Positions 1-10,500 of a stretch of 64,000 bases of DNA are shown here, in pieces. Where the stretch lies: assembly GCA_964030785.1 (NCBI GenBank), contig OZ034974.1:47374003-47438002 (forward strand). Direction: 5' to 3'. The notes under the pieces were generated by a model. The model saw nothing but the letters and a program-made list of their open reading frames with translations, had not been told where the DNA came from and made no database searches. The translations under genes were made by a program, and so were the position numbers. This DNA comes from Siderastrea siderea (taxonomy: Eukaryota > Cnidaria > Anthozoa > Scleractinia > Rhizangiidae). The stretch's first letter is position 1. The number at the start of each line of letters is the position of its first letter.

Positions 1-1087
1 TCACGAAATCGAAGGACACGAGATGGGTGTAACTATGCCCTCCATCACCTTCGCGAGAAGTACCATGTAATTCACAGTAGACAAGAAGTGAAAGCGTGCA
101 TTCGAAACTGCTACGAGTGTAACAGGCGTTTCCGACTACACCCTGCAAAACAACACATGGCTCCTTTGCTACAATTTCTTTTACAGATGACGTACAAACC
201 ATTTACAAACTGCGCAACAGATTTTGGTGGCCCCTACATGACCATTCAAGGACGTGGAGGAACACGAACGAAGCGCTACCTGTGCCTTTTTCTTTGTTTA
301 CAAACACACTGTTGCCACCTGGAAATGGCTACTTCCCTAGACACAGGAAGCTTCATGAACGCATTCACTAGAATGACCACTAGAAGTGGTTGGCCCAAGA
401 TGATGCTAAGCGACAACGGAACATATCTCGTCGCTGCAGACAGAGAAATTCGAGAATTAGTGGCTCAATGGGATCAGGACCAAATTGGGCGTTCAACAGC
501 GAATGAAGGCGTGGAGTGGCATTGGAACCCACCTGCAACGCCACACTTCGGTGGTGGGTTCTAATCAATGATTAAAGCAGCGAAACGAGCTATTTCAACC
601 ATTTTAAAAAACGCAGACGTTACAGACGAGAAGCTCTACACCTGCTTCATAGGAGTCGAGAGTCTGCTAAATTCCAGACCACTCACGACCGTCATTGACA
701 GTCCTAACGATGATCCAGTGCTGACGCCAAACCATTTTGTCATTGGTCAAATGGGTTGAGACATACTACCGGAAAGTGTCGACATGACCGAGTTCAACCC
801 TCGTCATCGATGGAGCCGTGTTCAAGAGCTCATCCGCCGCTTATGGCAGCGTTGGTTCAGAGAATATCGCACATACATTGGCTCCCGCCACAAGTGGTTC
901 CCTAAGCAGGTGAATCTGAAAGAAGATGACGTAGTGGTTGTAATCGACACCAAAGCAAGAAGAAGAGATTGGAAAGTAGGCAGAGTTGTTCGCACCTACC
1001 CGGGAGGAGATAGCCTCGTGCGAGTGGCGAGTGAAAGTTGGCGGCACGATTTTGCAGAGACATGTATCTAAACTTTCCCCGTTATAG
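1..1087 (+). pseudogene. BEL/Pao LTR retrotransposon 3' pol fragment (integrase + DUF5641), broken
   Basis: Frame 1 is readable from the window edge to about 1030. It starts with an integrase zinc-binding pattern (two His, then Cys-x2-Cys at about 106-120), followed by the integrase core with Asp in DFGGPY (about 223) and Asp in LSDNGTY (about 412), then the WNPPATPHFGG stretch that precedes the third catalytic residue, and from about 790 a DUF5641-type C-terminal region (RWSRVQELIRRLWQRW). This order is typical of BEL/Pao pol. Three breaks are visible: TAA at 562-564 exactly where the catalytic Glu is expected, TGA at 757-759, and a one-base frameshift near 1030, after which the C-terminal end reads in the next frame to a TAG at 1085-1087. 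The upstream protease and reverse transcriptase lie outside the window. It is a dead copy; family assignment is from recalled motifs. Confidence 0.85.
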
Positions 1088-1212
1088 ATGCAGGATTAAG
1101 ACTTTGTAGAGACTCAGACAGTGACAATTTATTAAACATTTCGTTTCATTTCCAGTTATTACAGTTTGTTTCGTTAGGTCGAATTTCAACATTTAGATAA
1201 TGATTGTAATTC

Positions 1213-1394
1213 GGGAAGGGGAAATGTTCTGGAGCGGCAAGAACATTGCGTGACAAGAACACTGGTGTGACTTCCGTTTTTAGTTATGTAATGTGATGTA
1301 ATCTTGATTTTGTAACTAGAATAGATGTGATTAAAGATGTGTTTATTGTTCATCGTGGTGTAAGATAGGTAAGATGAACGTTTATTCGTTTGTC
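1213..1394 (+). mobile_element. Probable polypurine tract and start of BEL/Pao 3' LTR
   Basis: About 125 bp after the end of the pol frame there is a purine run (1213-1224) immediately followed by TGTTCTGG at 1225, the usual arrangement of polypurine tract and LTR start (TG). The 3' end of the LTR is not identifiable because the sequence runs into the 3' side of a minus-strand Penelope-like element, and no second LTR is in the window. The join between the two elements therefore lies somewhere between 1225 and about 1395. Confidence 0.4.
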
Positions 1395-2338
1395 TCACGA
1401 TGGAATCGCTTCGAGTTGTTGATCGTTGTTGTGCTTTCTGATCGTAGGTATCCAAGTTTCTGGAATTTCGATTCCACTATCTCTGTTGATGTTATTAGGA
1501 TGAAGTCTAAAAATGGATAGCCTCTTTGACCCTACGTGTGTACCAGTGAGGGTCACGATCAATAAACTTCACTTCTTTCCAAATAGGAAGATGCCCCGTT
1601 TCGTTAGCGTGTTCCGAAACTGCGGAGGTTTGCGTACGAGCAAGCCGTATATCTCTGTCGTGTTCTTTTATCCTGTCTTGCATCGCTCTCCCTGTTTCCC
1701 CGATGTATACTTTGCCGCACTCGCATGGAATTTTATAGACGACACCGTCTTGTTTAGTTGGTTCAAGGGTGTCTTTCGGTCGCACTAAGTGAGACCTAAG
1801 AGTTGTGTCTGATTTGAAGACGGTGCGTACGCCTTGTTGTTGTAGGCAGCGGCGAAGAACCTCTGATACACCCTTTATGTAGGGTAGAACCGCAGTAGAT
1901 TTAAATTCCTGCGTAGGTTCTTTGTTGGCTGTTGGTCTTGTTGTCTTTGTGAACTTTCGTACAAATGAAGACGGATATCCGTTCGAAACAAGTACCGATG
2001 ATAAATGTTCCTTTTCTTTAGAGATAGCTGATGGTTTAGATGTGAGGTGTTTGGCTCGGTCGTATAGACACTTAACAATACCACGTTTCACTGACTGAGG
2101 ATGGTGTGAATCATAGGCTAGGTATTGGTCAGTGTGGGTGGGCTTTCTGTAAACAGTGGTGGTGAGAAGACCATTTGAATCCCTTGAAACTGACGTGTCG
2201 AGAAAGGGGACAGTGTTATCTTTCTCGATTTCCATGGTAAAACGAATAGTAGGCTGTTGACTGTTTAGATGTTGTAAAAAGCCGTCTACATAGTCTTTAC
2301 CTAAGACTGTAAAAGTGTCATCTACATATCGCTTCCAG
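1395..2338 (-). pseudogene. Penelope-like element: end of reverse transcriptase + GIY-YIG endonuclease, 5'-truncated
   Basis: Read on the minus strand from 2338 the sequence enters at WKRYVDD, the catalytic motif-C box of a reverse transcriptase. It continues through the thumb region (VPFLDTSV, YRKPTHTDQY) and a Cys-containing linker to a GIY-YIG endonuclease: GVVYKIPC at about 1810, then KVYIGETGRAMQDRIKEH. RT plus C-terminal GIY-YIG defines Penelope-like elements. The frame stops at 1507-1509 (TAG) beside a T homopolymer. In the neighbouring frame the C-terminal tail continues (RLHPNNINRDSGIEIPE) to TGA at 1395-1397, so a one-base indel broke the end. Everything upstream of motif C is missing and the upstream end is a fold-back duplication. 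Not expected to be active. Confidence 0.85.
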
Positions 2339-2378
2339 ATGTAGATGACACTTTTACAGTCTTAGGTAAAGACTATGT
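2288..2378. repeat. Perfect 40-bp inverted repeat (11-bp loop) at truncated end of Penelope-like element
   Basis: Arms 2288-2327 and 2339-2378 are exact reverse complements, with loop 2328-2338. The left arm and loop are coding sequence of the element (RT YVDD region); the right arm is an antisense copy of the same 40 bases. This is a snap-back 5' end. Confidence 0.95.
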
Positions 2379-5300
2379 CATTAAAGGAGTTTTCATTAGA
2401 GAGCAATCTGATATTAGGCTTAACTTTATTACGCTCAATTTCCTTTTGAACTTTTATTGTGCGTAATTTTCAATATTTTTCTTGGAGCAATTCTAGTGTA
2501 TTTTATTCAAAAAGTGGCAATTTTGACTATTCTAGACTGAGTCTGTGTTGTTTTTTTCAATGTAGGTTGTTTTTCTTCGGCAACGCATGTTGTTTTGACT
2601 AATTCGTAATTTAGCATTCAATACCTGAAGAGTTGCTCTGTCGTCATTTTTAAGTTTATAGTCAGTCTTAGTGTAAAGCTCCTTATGTTTTTTGTTCAGT
2701 TGTGGAATATTTTATCTTCCTTATATCGTTATACATGCATAAGTTTCTTCATTTGAAGTGAATGACATTTCTGTCCCAATTTAGCGACTAAACATAGAAT
2801 CGCCGTTTCAGTGAGTGAGTTCAGTGTGGTATGTTTTTGTGTTTTGTTTTTCACCGCTAAGTCATTTCAGTGCGTCTTTGGTTACAGATCGAAATGAAAT
2901 CTTTATTTAAGTAACTATAAGCAAAGCATTTCTCGGTTTAAGTCTATTTTGTTTAAAATGAGACTCTAAAAGTTTCCTAAAATTACTTCAGGGTGTCTTC
3001 TTGAAAGCGCCCGACTAATACTTTGCGGTTGAAAAACTTGTACCATTTTGTCTTGATAATTATAAGCTTACGTGTGCTTGAAAATTTCCGAAAACGGTTT
3101 TTGGGTAATTTTTGTCAGTAAACGGTTTGATGCCCGGAAAATATTTTTTATTTTAGCAAGATAGATTTCCAGAAATGTTTCATGGTTAACAGAACTAAAC
3201 AGCCAGGGGGATGCATTGGAATCAGTGAGAAATGTGTATTTGTATGGAAAAGTCTGTCGAGTCGCTACCGGGAGCAACTTAAGGGGTTTTTTTTAGCAAT
3301 TGTAGTTTTACAAGTACTCTTCTTGAACTTAATAAGCTAGCTTTCGAAAGAATGCTACAAGAAGAGCTGTCGGTAAAAGTCGTGCTGAAGTCTTCTCTTT
3401 GAAGAAAAATAAGCCAACTCATAGTTTCGTCAGCGGTCCGCACGTTTTCCCTTGCTGTTTTTCACCTCTTGGGGAATATTAATCTGCACAACTAAAATTT
3501 ACTCTATTTTACGGGCCAATAATCATGAAAGAGAGATGTGGAGCTCCGCTTTTAGGCTTGGCTAAATCTTTATATTATGCATAGGTCATAAGCTCAAAAA
3601 CGAGTCTCAGGTAATCTAAATTTCGTAGAATTGAGTAAGGGAATCATGTATGAAGTTTCGCGTCGATGGCTAGCGTCAGCTATTAAAGGGGAGGGTACAT
3701 TTGATGTCTTATGTCATGTAATCCCGAGTATCTGTGTACACTTGGCGTCTTTTAATGAGAACTTAGAAAACTGTTGCGTAGGTTGGGTTCCTAAAAAGCT
3801 TGTTCCTGTGTGCAACAGTTTTGAAAAGTATCCAACGTTTCTCTTGGGGTTGTTTTCATTGCCAGGCAGAAGTGTGACGGGGCCCAGGGAGATTTGATGA
3901 GATTAGCACTTAGAGGGAAAGTACAGCTATTGCAATGCTAGCTCACCATTCACTTGTTTTGGCTTAAGTGTAACCCCAACCGGTAGAGGACTGCTATCGA
4001 TCTGAGTGAAAATGTCAAATATTAACTTTTTTGTTACGTTACCCAAGATAATAACTTTCCCTGTGACTAACTTGAAACTACGTAAGCAGCAGACAATGGA
4101 AATGTCATCTCTTTGCTCAGCAGTAAGTGTAACAGTCTTAATTCTTACCTACGATAATAAACACAAAGAGCTAAAAGACGCATCTGCGTTGAATCGTTAA
4201 AGCCTGGCTATTGTGCGTTACGTTGTTATCGCCAAGTTTTTGAGAGGTTGAAGAGTTTCTAAAATATTCAATTTACTCATTTCCTTTGCCTCGATATGCT
4301 GAACATATTCACGCTTCGCTTTCTTGAATGGTTTTCTAGCATTGCAATATTTTTTCCTACTTCGTATTATTCCACGTAACTTCATAAAAAGGTGCAAAGA
4401 TCAGATCCAGGTTCCACAACGCACGATGAAGTCAATCAAGGATAAGTACCAACGCCAAAGTAAGAAGACCTCATTACCATAACAACATTACTGTTATTTG
4501 ATACTGACGGTAAAAAAACGTTTCGAACTAATTAACGAAAACCATAGGTAGCTTTCCACTTGCGATCTGAGTTAACCAACTTTTGAAGAAGTAGAGGGAG
4601 ATGCGGAAAGTGAAAAAGGTACGCTTATCAACTAGAACCAAAATCAGTGGAAAAGTGGTTTACTTAGAAGGAAACCCATATTCTAAATGCTCTTTTGCAT
4701 GTTCAACTATTAGCTCATTGCTCCGCTAAAATTTTCTCTCTCCTACATTTGAATATAAAATATAGCTTGCTTTTGCATTTTTTGTAAGAAGAAATATATG
4801 GTATTAACGTTAGAAAGCTTTTGTCAGTCTTAACTGGGCTGGTGATAAGTTGTTTGAAGAACTAATCTAGTGAGTGTGATTGTAATCCTCTGTAAGAAAC
4901 CAAGATGTATTGTGTAGAGTTACAGTACAATATAGTGGACGGTTTCATATAAGGCATTGCTGTTAATCTTCTAATTTGGTAAAAAATAAAGCAGTTGAGA
5001 GAGAACTTAACTGTGTGGTATTCTGTTGGATGACTTATGCAGTGAGATCACGCCTCTGAATAATATTACCAGAGAGTTTAGGCAACCACGACGACGACAT
5101 CAACGAGGACGTAAAAAAACAAAAGGCTTAATGAGCATTCAATGAGTCTGCAGGTGCGTTATACACTCTGGTACATTTCGTTGCCGTGCTCTGCAAAACA
5201 ACAACGTGAAATGACCAGTTTTATGGGTTTTAGGAACACATTGCGGTGAATTATTCTTTCTCTCCCTGTACTTGAGCACCGTCCCTCCGAATTCAGTTCC

Positions 5301-7243
5301 AGGACAATTCGGCCAAATCAGACAAGTTAAACGGGTTGGAAGAATCGCGAAAGAGAATAAAAGAACTGAAATACACAATTTAAATGACGTTTTCCTTTGC
5401 GTGGAAGAATCGCGAAGTAGAATAAAAGAACCGAAATAGAGCATTTAAATGACGTTTTCCTTTGCTTTGCCGTTGTCGTTGCTTACTTGAAGTCCCTGTT
5501 GAGTTTCTTTACACAAGTTCTCCAAGAGAACCAAAGGAAACGTCAAGTTAAACACTGGTCAAATTCCACCCTTAGCCAAACACATACCAAAGTATACTGT
5601 CCGCGGTCTGAATACTAAATGTGATGCAACAACGCGTTGACGTGGTCATGTCATTCAGGCGTTTTTGTATTGGTTTTTATTACTTTTCTAGTCCATTTTT
5701 GGTGGTTGTTTTAGAAATAACAAGAATGCAAAGATACATGTACCGGATACAAGATGTCAGTCGTTTGGAAATCATGACGTAATTCCCATTTTGTGTGACG
5801 TCATGAGCTCATGCTATGAACTCCTAACTTACTCTTTACCTTTACCCTTCGCGTTTGTTTGTCCTAGCTTTCTTATCCTTGGAGGTACTGATACGGGGCG
5901 GAATCCCTCCTCCGATCCCTGTGCCATAAGACCAGCCAAGAAAGCGCGGTATAATTAGGGTCAAACCTGGTTTTCAACTAGCGATGCAAGAATTAAAGCA
6001 AACAGAAGGGAAAGGATAACAACACTTTAGTTAACGTCAACATGAAAAACGTCAAAATGAGCTCCACGCAAGCATTAGAGCAATAGAAAACATAACCAAG
6101 AGCACAATAGCACTATGTGAACTCCACGAAAACATGTGCACAAGCCCAAAACCAAACAAAAGCGCAAACATAAAAGCACTTCTGTCAACGTAAAAATGGC
6201 GTCCACGAATAAGCAAAAGCGCAATGACAAGCGGGAGTCAAAACTTCTCCTTTTCCTTGTCCCTGCGCTTATGCTTTTGTCGCTGTTGTTTCAAGTGAAA
6301 ACAAGACGAAAAGAATGTGAATTTGTTGTTGTAATTCGCAAGCTAAGGCACGCGTTGCTCTCGTTTTCAGCAGAACAGCCCTTGCGCAAAGCTTATGCTT
6401 GCCCTTGCGTGGCTAGTGAAAACAGAGCTATTAAGAGCTGTCTCAATAGATTTTAATGCAAAATCTACTTAGTGGGAACTAAGAGTGCTTTTTCAATTGC
6501 TAAGTTTCCTTTAATCATTTTAACATGCTGATTTAAATGAGATGCTGAGCCCAGTCACCAGATACCAAAATGTTAATAATAATAACAATAATCCTCATCC
6601 AAGCTCGTCAGTCCGAGAGGATGGCGTAAAGAAAAAGGTTATCGTGAAATTATCATCTTTGGGGTGTTTTTTGTTGCTGCTTTTTTTTCAGAACTGTAAA
6701 GTATTCTTCTTGAGGAAATCTTTTGTTCCGCATTCTAGGAGATCAGACAGCAGAAGAACATCCGGGAAAAGACGAAATAATATGAACTTCTGCAATCCAT
6801 CAAATGTTTGGTCGCGTATGATTGCTCAAAATCTGTCACGTCACACAGTTTGCCCAATCTACAACTGAAGAGTGCCAAATGATAACCCCACAGTATATAT
6901 CTCGAAGCTTTTAAAACTTGAGTTTAGAAAGGTTTTATAATATTCCAAGATGTAAGTGTTTTGTTGTTGTAACAGTCAAGGACATCAACACACTCGTTGA
7001 TAAATGGTGCCAAAAAACGTGCGAGCGCCCTTCAGCTTTTTGTTGTTGTTGTTTTTTTTTTGGTTGGGGGGGGGGGGTGTAATAAATACGGTAGCCTTTG
7101 TTGGCTTTTTTAAGGAATATACGCTGATATTTGTTATTGAACATTACCTGTTGCTCCCAAAATGTTTCATTTTCGGAAAAGAAAATGTTCAAGAAAAATA
7201 ATCTGCATATTTTTGCGCCTAACTAACTTAACGAACTTACTGT
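2379..7243. other. Gene-free stretch
   Basis: No exon with recognisable homology or matching splice sites was found on either strand. ORFs here (for example 3631-3897, 6136-6456, 6542-6868) are short, have no recognised motif and sit in AT-rich sequence with ordinary non-coding composition. Contains a two-copy 65-bp tandem repeat and a G-homopolymer near 7067. Confidence 0.6.
5337..5465. repeat. Tandem duplication, 2 x 65 bp
   Basis: The unit starting TGGAAGAATCGCGAA at 5337 recurs at 5402 with a handful of substitutions. Confidence 0.9.
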
Positions 7244-7545
7244 TTATGTAACTTCTTGAATATTAATTGCAGCACAAGAAACATCCTTAAGTTCATGTTC
7301 TGCCTCCTCTTCGTCTTCTGTTTCACTGTAAGGCATTTTTTCCATATAAATTACATGAACAATTCCATCCTCCCTTAGTTCATCGAGACTGTAATCAGGA
7401 ATGTCTTGTTGATTTATCTCTACTCCGACTTTACCATTGTCCAAAGATACAATAATCACTCGTCTAAATGCATTTTCAAATGCGTGTCTATGGGCGAGTT
7501 TCTTGGCGTATCCAAGTAGCTCAAGCTTCTTAGTTGGTTCTTTTT
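7244..7545 (-). CDS. RDM1: RDM1 exon 6 (terminal)
   Basis: Acceptor TTTGCAG before 7545, in phase with exon 5. Encodes AKKLAHRHAFENAFRRVI, a strand LDNGKVGVEI and an acidic tail (SETEDEEEAE), stop at 7244-7246. An apparent ATG at 7633 lies in the intron and is not the start. Confidence 0.85.
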
Positions 7546-10500
7546 CTGCAAATATCATATGAATAAGGCGCATTTGTAAGCTGGTTTGTCGATGTTCGTC
7601 TCCAATCTTGCAAACAGTGGATACACGTGACATAAATTAATTGCAGCTCGCATATGTAGTAGATGATAAGAGTGTACACCATATCTGAAAGAGACCCCAC
7701 GAGTCTCTCTGTGGCTCAGTGGTTGTAGCATTTGAACGGCGCGTGGGTTAAAATCACTCCCATCAAAGACTTAGATTATTTGTTTTTTGTGCAGTCTCAA
7801 GCTAACAAGTGACAAGCATGAATAGAGTTTTCTCAGATGTTTGCTTTTAAGGAAAATAAACAATAGGCAACAAACCTTGCTGTATGACATTTCTGTCTCC
7901 ACCATATCCAATGCCATCACAGAATAAATCACATCCTTTAATTTCTAGCCTCACCACACACCTAAACATGGCTGAACTGTTCTTTCCTTGACTATCAATA
8001 ACCTTGGACTTTTCAAGATGCTGTACCTGGAGAAATAACATTTAACAGATGACTACGAATGGAGAATACCATTGTCAATGCAAGACAGCGATCGAGTTGT
8101 CGATCTGAAAAATGCGACTCATTACTGACACTTAGTAGTTTTCCTGCATGCGTGTTGCCTGTTCCTATTATAAGATTGTCTATTCCGGCCACCCATATGA
8201 ATGCATGTCCAGAAGCCAAAACAAACAATGAATCCAGTGCGACTACAGCTGGTCTTTAAGCGTGAGAATGCAAAACATACGCTTTAGGCGAAGTGCAATG
8301 TTCTTAATTATGCACATAAATCTAAACCTTTTCATCAAACAGTTACATTGTCTGCAATTTATCCCATTTAAGTTGAAAAATATCATCGCTTTCAGCATGC
8401 TTTGTGGGCTTATTTTTAATAATATGTATGCTTAAAAAACTGTGAGAGGCAAAATTCTTGGCAAATTGTCAAAATAAAAAAATCCAGTTCTCATTAATTT
8501 TAAATTTATATCCCATTACTACCTCTACAATCCTTGTTGTCCATCCATTGAATCCAAAATAATGATTAGGCAGTTCTGTGCACTTTTCCATAAACAACGG
8601 ATGCTGAACAATTTCATGGAATTTTTTGCGCTGAGCAAATTGAACCGTCCTGTTCAAACAAATCGAATATTAATTTTGGTACTGCTGTCGGTGATGTTTG
8701 ACTCAGGTCTTAATAGTAATGGTAGTTCACTCCAAAAGAGTTATAAATAATTAGAAAATATTATTACAATTCAATTTATCTGAGTAAGTCCTCCTCTTTT
8801 TGTAATATGCCCCCCCCCCTTTTTGAGTATGCACTTTATTAAGCCCCATCCTGCTCTTTTTAGCCGTCGCTTCTTCCTTCTGCCCCCCTCCCAACTAACC
8901 AGAACGATAAACAATAGTACATGTATGATCACTACATCTATACTAATCTGAGCAGCACTTCACGCAATGACTGCACCTGTGAGCTTTGCTCCCTTGTGAG
9001 CGACATAATATTATACATGTAAATGCACGTATGGTTATTATATTGTACAGACAACAGAAATGAGTGGTAAACTTATAATCTACTGCTGTTTCGCTTAATT
9101 AAAAGAGGCCTCCCTCAAACTCACTCAAATGTGTTTAATATAAAATTATATATTTATTAGAGAAGTCGGGGAGCCTTAATTATTCATAGAATACATATGG
9201 TATAAATGAACTGTGGGTTTTAACCCTTTCAATCCCACAGTCAGTCATGGAGAGACATTCAGGTGATTTTAACTTTTGAGTCTGTGTATGAAATCAAATG
9301 GGGTGACCATTCAATTGAAACCTCTTTAGCAGTACTTTCACACGGTACTATTTTTAAAAAGTATTTTACAAATGAAATATGGGGTTCATCTTGAATTTTG
9401 ATTTTAGGCACTCTTGGGAGTGAAAGGGTTAGCATGCTAAGGAAAAAGACTGACTGTGTAATTGGGGAGGAGCTCAAATAAAGAAGCCAATGAATGATGA
9501 GGTGACTTCATTAACACGGAGGCTATGAGGTAGCATTCAACTCAATATTGATTCATAACTGACAGCAGTTTGATAAGATGACCTGTAAAAATTGTCCATC
9601 TAGAAGGCGTTTTCTGTTGATTTTTTCTTTCGCATTTCTTGCTGCCCTCGCTGAGTAAAACTTGACAAAGGCATAACTGGAACTGTAGTTGAGGTGAGTG
9701 CTATTCACAGTGGACTTCTCAGATCATGTTAGAAGTTTTAAAAATAGAATACATTGATATAGGAAAGGTGTGTGATCGTTGTTCTAACTTTCACACCGGT
9801 GGGTGGTAGGAAGGCAGTGTGGCCATAGGGTGCTGGAGTTCCTGGTTCAAAGTCCTCCTCCCAGACCACTTGTAAAAATTTTGTTTCCATGTTTGCCCCA
9901 TGTTGAAATATTAGCTAAGGCCAACACGTCAGCCTCACCTTAGCTGGGATTTTTAAAAATGTTTACATGTACATTCAGTTTGCAATAATAATTGTCTTTT
10001 TTCAAAGTTTTAGCGATTATCACCCCCAGTTAGCTCTACTAGCAGTGCTTATAAACTACTGGTTTATCTTATTTGTATTGTCAATGACCGACATATTTTA
10101 AGAGCGACCACTCATTCAAACAAGTAAATAAATAAAGGCAGTTTTGATTGAGAGATCTTTCATGTGGTGCTGGTGATTCTTAACTTTTGAACATAAATGT
10201 ACTTAAGAGTCACAGACCACTCAAAAGACCACCTGGGGGGGGGGGTGGGGTCAGTACATTCACAAGGTGTTGGTTATTATGGTGTAGGTATACAGTTTAG
10301 CTTTGAGACAGTACTTGAACAAAATCCTGAACAGTGAAGTGTGGTAGTGAAATGAGTCGGCGAAATGTCACCAACAAAAGTCCTTCTCACTGCACTGCTC
10401 TTACTCTGACATTCACAAAAAACAGAAATCTGGTGCTTTTCTTGGGTGCTGTTTTAATGCTGCGTAAGAGAGTTCTATATTTGAGAGCACCTGAATGAAA

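Noticed and set aside
3631..3897. 88-codon ORF
   Set aside because: No motif, splice or composition evidence beyond being open.
6136..6456. 106-codon ORF with a hydrophobic segment
   Set aside because: No homology recognised, no exon support, and it lies in sequence with internal inverted motifs typical of a repeat.
7546..7633. ATG at 7633 as the start of a 129-residue protein
   Set aside because: The splice acceptor at 7546-7550 is in phase with RDM1 exon 5 and the homology to RDM1 starts after it.
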